From Pirellula staleyi DSM 6068 (GTDB lineage Bacteria > Planctomycetota > Planctomycetia > Pirellulales > Pirellulaceae), in the NCBI RefSeq assembly GCF_000025185.1, contig NC_013720.1, positions 6,076,001-6,140,000 on the forward strand: 64,000 nucleotides of DNA, in the 5' to 3' direction. Under the pieces are notes generated by a model that did not search any database, was not told the origin of the DNA, and was given only the letters and a program-made list of their open reading frames with translations. This document shows, in pieces, positions 7,830 through 16,136 of this stretch (positions within the stretch are counted from its first letter, which is position 1; every line of letters starts with the position of its first letter). The position numbers were made by a program, and so were the translations under genes.

Positions 7830-8828
7830 ATGATTCGAGTTATGGGAAGTGCGGCTCATCCGCTGGTGTCCTTTGTCTCGCTCGCAATCCTGCTGCTGGC
7901 CCTGACAGCAGGATGTGAGAAATCAGCGAGTTCGTCGATTTCAGCCATACCGCCAGCAGATAGCATCGACTTTACCTTTCGCCGTAAATCGGCCCCTCAG
8001 CCGATCAAAATCGTTTGCACGACCGGCATGGTGGCCGACCTGGTCCGTAACGTCGGCGGCGACGAGGTGGAAGTGACGCAGCTGATGGGAGCTGGCGTCG
8101 ATCCGCATCTCTACAAAGCTTCGCCGGGGGATGTCGCCAAACTCTCGTCGGCCGATATGGTTTTCTTCTCCGGCTGGCATCTCGAGGGGAAGATGTCGGA
8201 GTTTCTCGCGCGGCTATCAGCCTCGCGCCCCAGTGTGGCTGTGGCCGAGGGGATCAAGAGCGAAAAACTTTTGAGCGACGAGCAAGGTCTGCACGATCCC
8301 CATTTGTGGTTCGATGTGCAGCTTTGGTCGCTCGCGGCAGCTCGTGTGAAAGAGGCGCTCGCTCGATTCGATCCCGAGCGCGCCGAGGGGTACGAGCAGC
8401 GACTGGCCGATTATCAAAAGCGACTCGAAGAACTCGACCAATACGCCCGCGAAAAACTTGCGACGATCCCTCCGCAGTATCGTGTAATGGTGACTGCCCA
8501 CGATGCGTTTCGCTACTTCGGCCGGGCCTACGATTTGGAAGTTCGCGGCATTCAAGGACTCTCAACCGACAGTGAAGCGGGAGTGCGGCAGATCAACGAA
8601 CTCGTCGATTTTCTCGTCGCGAGAAAGATCAAAGCCGTGTTTGTCGAATCGAGTGTGTCGGATCAAAATATGCGTTCGCTGCTCGAAGGTTGCGCTGCAC
8701 AGAATCATCCTGTCGTGATAGGTGGCGAACTCTACAGCGACGCGCTCGGTAGCGAAGCAAGTGGCGCATCGACTTATGAGGGGATGGTTCGCCATAATGT
8801 CGACACGATTGTGAAAGCTCTCGAGTAA
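7830..8828 (+). CDS. Zinc/manganese ABC transporter substrate-binding lipoprotein
   Basis: A 332-residue cluster A-I metal-binding protein (ZnuA/TroA/PsaA family). It has a signal sequence ending in the lipobox LTAGC (about residues 25-29), so it should be a lipoprotein. Metal ligands expected in the family are visible: His in GAGVDPHLYKASPGD, His in LHDPHLWFDVQLW, a Glu/His region in AHDAFRYFGRAYDLEVRGI, and an Asp near the C-terminus. The His-rich loop that marks high-affinity zinc-specific ZnuA is absent, which leaves manganese, iron or zinc open. First gene of a four-gene importer operon; the ATPase follows after 47 bases. Confidence 0.94.
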   Translation: MIRVMGSAAHPLVSFVSLAILLLALTAGCEKSASSSISAIPPADSIDFTFRRKSAPQPIKIVCTTGMVADLVRNVGGDEVEVTQLMGAGVDPHLYKASPGDVAKLSSADMVFFSGWHLEGKMSEFLARLSASRPSVAVAEGIKSEKLLSDEQGLHDPHLWFDVQLWSLAAARVKEALARFDPERAEGYEQRLADYQKRLEELDQYAREKLATIPPQYRVMVTAHDAFRYFGRAYDLEVRGIQGLSTDSEAGVRQINELVDFLVARKIKAVFVESSVSDQNMRSLLEGCAAQNHPVVIGGELYSDALGSEASGASTYEGMVRHNVDTIVKALE

Positions 8829-8875
8829 GCATGTTTCCAGCCAGCCACGTCTCCCCTGCCCGCTAGTTGCTCCCC

Positions 8876-9652
8876 ATGTCACCCGCCAAGCCTCCGGTTC
8901 TCGACATTCACGACGTCACGGTTGCCTATCATCGCAAGCCGGTGCTCTGGAACGTCGACCTTGTGATGCCCGAGCCACAATTGGCGGCAATTGTCGGCCC
9001 TAATGGAGCGGGCAAAAGCACGCTGATCAAAGCAGTGCTGGGACTCGTGCCGATGGCAGGTGGCAATGTGAAAGTGCTGGGTGAAGATGTGTCGCGCGTG
9101 CGTCAGCGCATCGGCTATGTGCCACAGCGAGAAAGTGTCGACTGGGACTTTCCGGTCACCGTGCTCGATGTCGTGCTGATGGGAACCTACGGCCGCTTAG
9201 GATGGCTCCGCCGCCCCGGAAATGCCGAGAAATCGTGGGCTCGCGAGTGCCTGGCTCGCGTGGGGCTGGCAAGTCTCGAGCAGCAGCAAATCGGGCAACT
9301 CTCGGGGGGACAACAGCAGCGAGTGTTTCTCGCACGTGCTCTGGCGCAGCGGGCTGATGTCTACTTTATGGACGAGCCGATGGCAGGGGTCGACGCCGCG
9401 ACCGAGCGCATTATTTTCGAACTCCTGAGTGAACTGCGCCGCGAGGGTCGCACCATCATTGCTGTCCATCACGACCTACGCAGTGTGCCACGCTATTTCG
9501 ATTACGTCGTGCTGCTGAACGTTCGCAAAGTCGCCTCGGGACCGATGAAAGAAACCTTCACCGACGACAACTTACGCAAGACTTATGGTGGCCGACTCGC
9601 GGTGCTCGATGCCGCCGCTGAAGCAATTGAGTCGCACGAGGCGCAGCGGTGA
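8876..9652 (+). CDS. Metal ABC transporter ATP-binding protein
   Basis: About 258 residues, the ATPase of the Zn/Mn importer. Walker [11 protein letters not shown], the signature LSGGQQQR, Walker [13 protein letters not shown] and the H-loop HHDL are all intact. The sequence [25 protein letters not shown] is typical of MntB/TroB/PsaB-type ATPases (VPQr..vDWdFPvtv.dvVlMGryg). The ATG at 8876 is preferred; a TTG three codons upstream (8867) is also possible. Its stop codon TGA overlaps the start of the first permease (GTGATG), showing translational coupling. Confidence 0.95.
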   Translation: MSPAKPPVLDIHDVTVAYHRKPVLWNVDLVMPEPQLAAIVGPNGAGKSTLIKAVLGLVPMAGGNVKVLGEDVSRVRQRIGYVPQRESVDWDFPVTVLDVVLMGTYGRLGWLRRPGNAEKSWARECLARVGLASLEQQQIGQLSGGQQQRVFLARALAQRADVYFMDEPMAGVDAATERIIFELLSELRREGRTIIAVHHDLRSVPRYFDYVVLLNVRKVASGPMKETFTDDNLRKTYGGRLAVLDAAAEAIESHEAQR

Positions 9653-10965
9653 TGTTCTACTACAACACCATCGTCGTACTTGCGGGGGTCGGTTTGCTCG
9701 GAGCAGGGAGCGGACTAGTTGGCGCTCTCGGTGTCTTGCGGCGGCGCTCGCTGCTCGGAGATGCCCTCGCCCACGCTTCGCTCCCGGGAATCTGTCTCGG
9801 ATTTCTCGTCGCTGGCTCGCGCAACATTCCGCTGATGATGCTTGGAGCACTCGCAAGTGGCGTGCTGGGAATCGTTGCCATCGGCGCTTTGTCGCGCTAC
9901 ACACGCATCCGCGAAGATTCTTCCATCGGCATCGTTTTGAGCGTCTTTTTTGGGCTCGGCGTGGTCATGAGCCAAATGATTCGCAACCACACGCAGCATG
10001 GCAGCACTGCGGGGCTCGAGTCATATATCCTTGGCAAAACCGCAGGCATGACACGCGGCGATGTCTATGGAATTCTCGCGATCGCGATCGCTTGTGTCGT
10101 GCTGGTGGTGCTGCTGCACAAAGAGCTGAAACTTGTCGCCTTCGATGCCGATTTCGCCAAGTCGCTCGGCTGGCCGGTCTATGCCATCGACCTGGCGCTC
10201 ATGACACTCATCGCGCTGGCGGTCGTCGTGGGACTGCATGCTGTGGGTGTGGTGCTGATTGCCGCCATGCTCATCATGCCGGGTGTGAGTAGCCGCTTCT
10301 GGACCGATCGTTTCTCGACACTCCTTCTGCTCTCGGGCATTTTGGGCCTGTTTATTGGCGTGATCGGAACGATGATCAGTGCCGAATATCAGTTGATGCC
10401 TGCCGGGCCACTGATCGTGCTGACAGGAAGCACGGTGTTTATGTTTTCGCTTTTGTTTGGAACGCGACGTGGACTCATCGCGCGCGGCATTGCAGCGTAT
10501 CGCTATCAGCAGCATTACGCCCGGCGACAGCTACTCGTTAAGCTCTTCGATTTTCTCGAGAAAACGAATTTCCAGTCGACAGAGATTTCGCTCGACGACT
10601 TGGCGATTGCCAGCCAATCGACCGCACGCAGTATTCGCCAAGCGCGCGATCAGATGGTGGTAGCCGGACTGGCCAACTTCACGGCGTCTAAAAAGTTCGA
10701 ACTCACCACCGATGGACTCGTGGCTGCACGCGATGCCGCGCGCGACGAGCGACTCTGGTTTGAGTATCTCGTGGTCTACCCGGAACTCTCGTCGCAAGTC
10801 GACCTCAGCGTGAGCTCGATTCGCGATCTGGTTGACGATTCCATCGTGGTCAAACTCGAACGATCACTCAAGACAGCCGCGATTTGGCCCGAGATTCCCT
10901 CGCGACTTCCGACACCTGTGCTAGAGAAGAATCAAGACATTTCCTCGACCACGGGGAGACCTTGA
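9652..10965 (+). CDS. Metal ABC transporter permease with C-terminal winged-helix/DtxR-like extension
   Basis: Residues about 1-280 form an ABC-3 family permease (GALGVLRRRSLLGDALAHAS, GLHAVGVVLIAAMLIMPG, multiple membrane helices), the channel of the metal importer. Residues about 285-437 are a soluble cytoplasmic extension: a predicted winged helix (LLVKLFDFLEKTN..., then SLDDLAIASQSTARSIRQAR, VVAGLANFTASKKFELTTDG) followed by a helical segment similar in layout to the DtxR dimerisation domain but lacking most metal ligands. Canonical permeases of this family end near residue 280-290. It starts inside the ATPase stop (ATG at 9652; GTG one codon earlier also possible) and its own TGA overlaps the next permease start. 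Confidence 0.9.
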   Translation: MFYYNTIVVLAGVGLLGAGSGLVGALGVLRRRSLLGDALAHASLPGICLGFLVAGSRNIPLMMLGALASGVLGIVAIGALSRYTRIREDSSIGIVLSVFFGLGVVMSQMIRNHTQHGSTAGLESYILGKTAGMTRGDVYGILAIAIACVVLVVLLHKELKLVAFDADFAKSLGWPVYAIDLALMTLIALAVVVGLHAVGVVLIAAMLIMPGVSSRFWTDRFSTLLLLSGILGLFIGVIGTMISAEYQLMPAGPLIVLTGSTVFMFSLLFGTRRGLIARGIAAYRYQQHYARRQLLVKLFDFLEKTNFQSTEISLDDLAIASQSTARSIRQARDQMVVAGLANFTASKKFELTTDGLVAARDAARDERLWFEYLVVYPELSSQVDLSVSSIRDLVDDSIVVKLERSLKTAAIWPEIPSRLPTPVLEKNQDISSTTGRP

Positions 10966-12410
10966 TGCACGACCCAGCAAACGAGAACCGCGTCACGACA
11001 GCCTGGTCGCGCAACCGTAGCGATGCTGTTTGGTTGATGCTCTACCTCACCTGTGCTGCGATTGTCGCCGCGCTGGCGAGCTATAGAACCATCGACGACA
11101 CGAATCGCCTCCTCGCGCTACGCACCATGGCGATCGGTGTTTGCTGCGGTGCGAGCTGCGCGCTAGTGGGATGCTATCTCGTCCTTCGCAAAATGAGCCT
11201 GCTTGGAGACGCAATCAGCCACTCGGTGCTGCCTGGCATCGCCATCGCCTATTTTCTCACAGGCCAAGTCACTGGCTGGCCACTCCTGGCGGGAGCGATG
11301 GTGGTGGGTGTGCTGACGAGCTTTCTCACGCAAACAATTCACTGGATCGGTCGGGTCGCGGAAGATGCCAGCATGGGGGTCGTCTACACCACGCTGTTCG
11401 CGGTCGGCGTGATCATGATGCAGACCTGGGCTCCGCGTGCGCATCTCGATGCTGACTGCGTGCTGTATGGGCAAATCGACTATGCGGCCGCTGATCTAGC
11501 CTCCCTAGCAGGCTACGATATCCCCCGCTCCCTTTCGCTTTTGGTCCCTGTGCTTGGCGTCGTGCTGCTCCTGGTCGTAATACTCTGGAAGCAGCTGAAA
11601 GTGACTGCTTTCGACCCCGCCCATGCCACTGCCATGGGAATTCCAACGGCGGCGATTCACTACATTCTGATGGCAGCCGTGGCTGTTGTGTGCGTGGCGT
11701 CCTTCGAGTCGGTCGGCTCGATTCTCGTCGTCGCCATGCTGATTGTTCCCGCCGCCACGGCTCAGCTGATCGCCGACCGCTTGGTGTGGATGATGGTATG
11801 GGCAACAGCAATCAGCTGCGTGAGCGCGGTGCTTGGCACACTGGTCGCATTTTCGCTCGACACCACGGTGGCAGGTGTAATTGCGGTGGTGAGCGGACTA
11901 CAGTTCGCGATTGCGGTGTTCATTGCGCCACGCCAAGGGCTAGCGAGCAAATGGCTTCGAAATTTGTCACTTGCCATCCGCATTCGGACCGAGGATTTCC
12001 TCGCGAAGCTCTACCGCCATGAAGAAACGCCGCTGACTTCGCCCATGGCCACCACCACCTCCCTGCTCGACCACATTGCAGTGTACGTGGCCTGGCGACG
12101 CGATTTGATTGCACGTGGCGCGCGAGGTGTCTGGAAGCTGACCGACTCGGGTCTGGAATCGGCACAGCGTGTTGTGCGAGCCCACCGGCTGTGGGAAGCG
12201 TATCTCGACACGCACTTCGACTTGCCGCGAGACCACTTGCACGAACCGGCCGAGTACATGGAACACTACTTAAGCGAACCGCTACAGCAGGAAATCGATG
12301 CGGAACTCGCAGGTCGTAGCATCGATCCCCACGGCAAACAGATTCCCGCCCTTGCCCCTCGCAAACCGGCCGAGAGCGCGAGTGAAATCCGCGACAACCA
12401 GAAACGCTAA
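10965..12410 (+). CDS. Metal ABC transporter permease fused to a DtxR/MntR-type sensor domain
   Basis: A 481-residue protein starting at the ATG that overlaps the previous stop (TGATG). Residues about 20-330 are an ABC-3 permease (VGCYLVLRKMSLLGDAISHS, SFESVGSILVVAMLIVPAA). Residues about 345-455 resemble DtxR/MntR: a winged helix (SLLDHIAVYVAWRRDLIARG, GVWKLTDSGLESAQRVVRAH) and then RAHRLWEAYLDTHFDLPRDH, EPAEYMEHYLSEPLQQEIDA and DPHGKQIP. The last block matches the DtxR metal-binding and dimerisation pattern (RKHRLaE.fL...g......H..A...EH.mSd....l......P.GnpIP), including the His/Glu positions that bind metal. Sensor domain fused to transporter is the unusual feature; both permeases of this operon carry one. 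Confidence 0.93.
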   Translation: MHDPANENRVTTAWSRNRSDAVWLMLYLTCAAIVAALASYRTIDDTNRLLALRTMAIGVCCGASCALVGCYLVLRKMSLLGDAISHSVLPGIAIAYFLTGQVTGWPLLAGAMVVGVLTSFLTQTIHWIGRVAEDASMGVVYTTLFAVGVIMMQTWAPRAHLDADCVLYGQIDYAAADLASLAGYDIPRSLSLLVPVLGVVLLLVVILWKQLKVTAFDPAHATAMGIPTAAIHYILMAAVAVVCVASFESVGSILVVAMLIVPAATAQLIADRLVWMMVWATAISCVSAVLGTLVAFSLDTTVAGVIAVVSGLQFAIAVFIAPRQGLASKWLRNLSLAIRIRTEDFLAKLYRHEETPLTSPMATTTSLLDHIAVYVAWRRDLIARGARGVWKLTDSGLESAQRVVRAHRLWEAYLDTHFDLPRDHLHEPAEYMEHYLSEPLQQEIDAELAGRSIDPHGKQIPALAPRKPAESASEIRDNQKR

Positions 12411-12443
12411 CAAGCCTTGCGGAAAATGTGTTGCGCTTTGGCC

Positions 12444-13553
12444 TTAGCCAATCAACGGCTCGCTGACGGTGCTGCTGCGAGCGATCAACTCACCCGGCAC
12501 CACCACTTTCATCGGCGGCGCGCCGACACTTTTGCGACGCCAGCGCATCACATCCAGCGCTCGTGCCGCTACGGTTTTGGCAGGGTAGGTATAGGCGGTA
12601 ATCCCAATCGAGAAACTCTCGCCCAGCCCCAGGCTATAGAACGCCGCTACAGCCGTATCGGTGGGAACCGACTTTCCTCGACGCAGCAGCTCCATCACCA
12701 CCCCGATCGCGGCGTGCTCATGAAAACAGATCACACTGTCGGCCTTCCAGGCGATAAGTTGATCGGTGAAATCGGTGTAAGTGGCCCCCACGGTTTTCGC
12801 GGTCGATTGGCCAATCACTAGCGAGTCGCTGATCCCCGCCGAATGCAGCGCCGAAAGATAGCCGGCGAGTCGTTCCACGTGGCTGCTGGTGGGTGATCCA
12901 GTCAGAAATGCAATCCGTTTACGCCCCAGCTCCAGCAAGTGACGCGTGAGCAGACGTCCCCCCTCGAAGTCGTGAAAGCTCACCAAATCGTGCTCGAGCG
13001 GGCGATCTTCGCCACGCAGGTTCCGTTCGATCAGCACGACCGGAAGCCCCAGCTCATCGCAGGTGGCGATCAACGTCTCATCGAGTCGCATCGCCTCATC
13101 GCTAACGCGCGAAGGGAGCAGAAAAATTCCTTTGGCCCCCTGCTCTTTCGCGGCGAGAACCCCCGCGCGAATCTTTTCAGCGCTCGCCTCGGGTGCCATC
13201 CGCAAACTATCGAAATCAAACGTCACACTCTGCTCGCGGGCCAGCTTGCGGAATCCCTCTGCTGTCAACTCAGCCGCCGCATGCTGATGCGGCCCTGGCG
13301 AAACGTGCAAGCAAACCGCCATCCGCTCGGCTACGGCGTTTGACCTCGATCCATCGCTCCCCGTCATTTCACTCTGGCCACCCAGTTCATTGCGAAACAA
13401 CTGCAGGGCTCGCGAGGCAGTGACACTCGAAACCCCAAACTGACTCGCCACCTTCCGCACGCTCGGAGCAGGATCGCTCGCCGTGGCCCGGCGCGATCGC
13501 ACTAAAAGTTGCTCAGCAATCTGCACGTACATCGGTCGCGTATCGGTCGTCAT
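12444..13553 (-). CDS. Transcriptional regulator: GntR-like winged helix plus LacI-type sugar-binding domain
   Basis: A 369-residue repressor-type protein. The N-terminus has a GntR-like DNA-binding segment (MYVQIAEQLLVRSR..., APSVRKVASQFGVSSVTASR, residues about 6-55), and residues about 70-360 are a periplasmic-binding-protein-like effector domain (GAKGIFLLPSRVSDEAMRLD, VVLIERNLRG, GGRLLTRHLLELGRKRIAFL, DSVICFHEHAAIGVVMELL). This architecture occurs in AraR-like regulators and planctomycete XylR-type regulators of sugar use. The ATG at 13553 is preferred over an upstream GTG (13568). It is divergent from the DUF1559 gene at 13795, and repeated dyads lie between them, so it may control itself and that gene. 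The effector is unknown. Confidence 0.88.
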   Translation of the reverse strand: MTTDTRPMYVQIAEQLLVRSRRATASDPAPSVRKVASQFGVSSVTASRALQLFRNELGGQSEMTGSDGSRSNAVAERMAVCLHVSPGPHQHAAAELTAEGFRKLAREQSVTFDFDSLRMAPEASAEKIRAGVLAAKEQGAKGIFLLPSRVSDEAMRLDETLIATCDELGLPVVLIERNLRGEDRPLEHDLVSFHDFEGGRLLTRHLLELGRKRIAFLTGSPTSSHVERLAGYLSALHSAGISDSLVIGQSTAKTVGATYTDFTDQLIAWKADSVICFHEHAAIGVVMELLRRGKSVPTDTAVAAFYSLGLGESFSIGITAYTYPAKTVAARALDVMRWRRKSVGAPPMKVVVPGELIARSSTVSEPLIG

Positions 13554-13581
13554 GGGACTGGCCTGCACAAAGTGAGTTACA

Positions 13582-13614
13582 TGCTAGTCGTCTAGCACAT
13601 GAATTGTATAGCAC
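13582..13614. promoter_or_regulatory. Operator-like sites next to the GntR/LacI-type regulator
   Basis: A perfect dyad TGCTAG-TCGT-CTAGCA (13582-13597) lies 29 bases upstream of the regulator start, followed by TGTATAGCAC (13605-13614). The right half of the dyad (GTCTAGCACA) and the second element share the core TAGCAC. The same 10-mer TGTATAGCAC recurs at 13776-13785, upstream of the divergent gene. Repetition of one core near both promoters suggests binding sites for the adjacent regulator. Confidence 0.45.
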
Positions 13615-13703
13615 GGAGCCATTTCGCATGCAATACGCTGAAAACCAAGCTTTCCACTCTATTAAATTCTAGTAAATACTGCTGTTTGCTTCGATTTTAC
13701 TTG

Positions 13704-13731
13704 TTGACTCACCCTGCTCGATCTGTAGAGT
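13704..13731 (+). promoter_or_regulatory. Candidate promoter of the DUF1559 gene
   Basis: TTGACT (13704-13709) and TAGAGT (13726-13731) are separated by 16 bases and point toward the DUF1559 gene starting at 13795. The operator-like element at 13774-13788 would lie about 35 bases downstream of the transcription start, where a repressor could block elongation. Confidence 0.35.
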
Positions 13732-13773
13732 ACATCACAGCCGAGCAACACGGCCGTACCATACGAAACACTA

Positions 13774-13788
13774 TGTGTATAGCACACA
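13774..13788. promoter_or_regulatory. Operator-like dyad TGTGTATAGCACACA
   Basis: Outer arms TGTG / CACA form a dyad around TATAGCA, and the internal 10-mer TGTATAGCAC is identical to one near the divergent regulator (13605-13614). It lies 7 bases before the DUF1559 start codon, so binding here could also mask translation initiation signals. Confidence 0.4.
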
Positions 13789-13794
13789 ATAGTA

Positions 13795-14811
13795 ATGTCT
13801 TCAAGCCAATCACTCGAGGCTACTATGCTCTCCAGGCCGATCCGCTCAGCACGCCGCCACCGTCTCTGCGGGTTTACGCTCGTGGAACTCCTGGTGGTGA
13901 TCGCCATCATCGGCATCCTGGTCGGACTCCTGCTGCCAGCGGTTCAGATGGCCCGCGACGCTGCCCGGCGCTCGCAAAGCCAAAACAACCTCAAGCAAAT
14001 CTGCCTCGCCACCCAAAACTTCGAACTGGCTCGGCGTTTCTACCCACCGGGCTTCGTCTGGAGCAACAGTCACTACAACTCCCCAGGCTTTACCGACGGC
14101 TCTCTCTTCCTACAGATCCTGCCGTATGTCGAAGAGGTGAATCGCCTACAGAAGGCGGAAGATAACAACAGTGCTTTCTACGCCATCACGTACGAAAGCC
14201 TTCCGCCGAAGGTGATGATGAACCCTTGCGATCCAACGCTCCCTAGCAATGGCTCGCAGTACCACCCCGGCACAAAGATCAACTATGCCGTTGGCTGCTA
14301 TGCCGCCAATGCCCAGGTGTTTGGCTGCATCACGAAGAACAACGCCAATAGAGCGTTCCCGGCGACCGTGCGAACGCATGTTCCTGCTTACGTGCTCGAC
14401 GGACTTTCAAACACCATCGGATTCGCCGAGAAGCAGTCGATTTTGCGGAGCACCACCAGCTATAGCGAAGTGACCTATTTCGCTTACTCCAACACCAACT
14501 ATGTCGGTCACATACCTGTCTTCGCGATGAAGCAGTCCGACATCATCACCCCGATTCGCTACGCCGGTTCGGGCAGTCTCGCGGTCCCCGCGAACGCCGT
14601 GGGACCTGAGTCAAAGTTTCAAATCACTCCGAAAGTGAGTGGCACCGTGAATCTTGCTGATTGGCAGCGGTGCCACGCCCCACGTTCTTCCGGCATCATG
14701 GTCGCACTGCTGGATGGCAGTGTCCGCATGGTCAGCAGCAGTGTGGATAAGAACGTCTGGTGGGGTGCTGTTACACCGCAAGGGAAAGAGATACTTGCGA
14801 GCAACTGGTAA
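13795..14811 (+). CDS. DUF1559 (SBP_bac_10) protein with pilin-like N-terminus
   Basis: A 338-residue protein (an ATG 10 codons in, at 13825, is an alternative start). It has a type IV prepilin-like N-terminus: [19 protein letters not shown], with the Glu at position +5 of the processed sequence, then [17 protein letters not shown] typical of DUF1559. The middle has the NPCDP segment equivalent to the usual CPSD motif. At the C-terminus the motif is [13 protein letters not shown]: the residue at the H-X9-DG histidine position is Arg, with a His three residues earlier. Probably exported and surface-associated; function unknown. It stands alone, not next to a lipoprotein, and lies divergent from a LacI/GntR-type regulator, which suggests regulated expression. 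Confidence 0.9.
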   Translation: MSSSQSLEATMLSRPIRSARRHRLCGFTLVELLVVIAIIGILVGLLLPAVQMARDAARRSQSQNNLKQICLATQNFELARRFYPPGFVWSNSHYNSPGFTDGSLFLQILPYVEEVNRLQKAEDNNSAFYAITYESLPPKVMMNPCDPTLPSNGSQYHPGTKINYAVGCYAANAQVFGCITKNNANRAFPATVRTHVPAYVLDGLSNTIGFAEKQSILRSTTSYSEVTYFAYSNTNYVGHIPVFAMKQSDIITPIRYAGSGSLAVPANAVGPESKFQITPKVSGTVNLADWQRCHAPRSSGIMVALLDGSVRMVSSSVDKNVWWGAVTPQGKEILASNW

Positions 14812-14874
14812 GCGATATCCGGGGCTTACCGGAAGCTTGCAAGCTATTTCTATCCCTTGTTTTTTCCACGATGT

Positions 14875-14917
14875 GCGGGCGCTTTCACGATCGCAAAACG
14901 GTGGTGGAAGCGCCCGC
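14875..14917. terminator. Hairpin between convergent DUF1559 and Cys-rich genes
   Basis: Perfect 10-bp inverted repeat GCGGGCGCTT (14875-14884) / AAGCGCCCGC (14908-14917) with a 23-base loop, placed between the stop of the plus-strand gene at 14811 and the minus-strand stop at 14946. No U-run follows on either strand, so it may be a bidirectional terminator or an RNA-stabilising hairpin. Confidence 0.5.
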
Positions 14918-14945
14918 CTCGAGGCGTTTCTTCGATTCCGCTCTG

Positions 14946-15437
14946 CTATTTCCCCAAATCAACAGCGGGGACTGGCACCGGCGTTGGCACGTCGGAGATC
15001 GGTGCCACAGGAGCCGTTTGACAGGTGCCACAAGGAATCACGCGGCAAACCTTAAACGCTTGTCGCTCGATGACCTCTTCGACTTCGCACTTGGTGCCAC
15101 ATGGTTCTTCGCACGTCACTTCCTTCTTGACCAGCACCTTTTTCGTGCGAGCACACGCCTGGCACTCGCGGCAGCAATCGCAGCCGAAGGGAAGCGATGC
15201 TTTATGGAGACAGAAGGGAACTTCCTTCACCTCGTAGACGGTTTTCTTCGTCACCTTTTTGGCTGGCACCATCTTGCAGCGGTGCACCACGACGTCGCGA
15301 TACTCGATCACTTCTTCAGTACGGCAATTGGCGCAGCGATGCCCAGTGCCTAGCGCCTCACCGGCAAGCGTCAGACCAGCAGCGGTGAGTGAAACGATGG
15401 CGACGATCGCCGACGTGGTGAACGACAAATCGCGCAT
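14946..15437 (-). CDS. Cys-rich secreted protein, planctomycete-type
   Basis: A 163-residue protein with an N-terminal hydrophobic segment (residues about 7-25, SAIVAIVSLTAAGLTLAGEA) that looks like a signal peptide. The mature part has about 16 cysteines, mostly in CxxC, CxC or CC contexts (HRCANCRTEE, FGCDCCRECQACA, EEPCGTKCE, VIPCGTCQ), alternating with Lys/Val/Glu-rich strands such as KKVTKKTVYEVKEVPFC. Such CxxC/KKTVYEV sequences are common in planctomycete secreted proteins of unknown function. The tail is Pro/Val-rich. Disulfides in the cell wall or metal binding are both conceivable. It appears monocistronic. Confidence 0.75.
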   Translation of the reverse strand: MRDLSFTTSAIVAIVSLTAAGLTLAGEALGTGHRCANCRTEEVIEYRDVVVHRCKMVPAKKVTKKTVYEVKEVPFCLHKASLPFGCDCCRECQACARTKKVLVKKEVTCEEPCGTKCEVEEVIERQAFKVCRVIPCGTCQTAPVAPISDVPTPVPVPAVDLGK

Positions 15438-15653
15438 GACGAAGTTCTCCTCGAGCTAGGGCGGATAGGCACGACGATGATCCCAGCGTGTCGCACGCCG
15501 TCCTATGGAGATCACTTCGTCAGGGAAAGAGCCCTGGGAACATAGCCTGCCGGCCTCTTAACGCGGATTTACCGATTGTAATGATCGGCGATTCCGCATT
15601 TTTGGCAGAGCTTCGCTAGACGGCAAAGTTTACCACGCGCTGTCAGGACTTCG

Positions 15654-16124
15654 TTAAGCCTGCGGACGAGGACGGGTTCGCTGCCAGCGCGAAAGAACAT
15701 CCTCAATGACCAGCGGCATCGTGCGGTTAGGGGGACCGGGAGCTGAGCTGTAGTGGGCTGCGCGAATCTTCTGGTTCATTTCGTCGACAGCATCGCGCAC
15801 CGCTTGCTCGGTCGCTAGGCGATCGAGCGCAAGCCAAAACCGTTCCACTTCGCGCGCGATGGCCAGTGCCGGTGGCAGTAGCTCGAGTTGTTCGCGCCGC
15901 AACTTCTCGCGAATCCACCACTGCTCATCGTGCACATTATCGATCCCTGGAATCGGCTTTCCAAAACCAGGAAGCGATTGAAACTTTCCCTCTTGCTGAG
16001 CCGCTTGGATGCGCGACTCGGCCAGAGCGTTCCAGTTAATCGGCCCCTTCGGCGATTGCTCGTCGGCGGCAATGAACTTCGGATCGTTCGACCCCTCGGG
16101 CAGGTTTTCAGGTTGGTCGTTCAT
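15654..16124 (-). CDS. DnaJ-C28 conserved-domain protein (DUF1992)
   Basis: A 156-residue protein matching the DnaJ homologue subfamily C member 28 domain: WNALAESRIQAAQQEGKFQS then LPGFGKPIP (consensus ae.kI.eA...GeFd.LpGkGkPl), WIREKLRREQLELLPPAL and a C-terminal helical region ending NRTMPLVIEDVLSRWQ. Bacterial members have no J domain and an unclear, possibly chaperone-related role. It starts 12 bases after the RNase R stop, so the two genes are probably co-transcribed. Confidence 0.88.
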   Translation of the reverse strand: MNDQPENLPEGSNDPKFIAADEQSPKGPINWNALAESRIQAAQQEGKFQSLPGFGKPIPGIDNVHDEQWWIREKLRREQLELLPPALAIAREVERFWLALDRLATEQAVRDAVDEMNQKIRAAHYSSAPGPPNRTMPLVIEDVLSRWQRTRPRPQA

Positions 16125-16136
16125 CGCGCTACGTTC

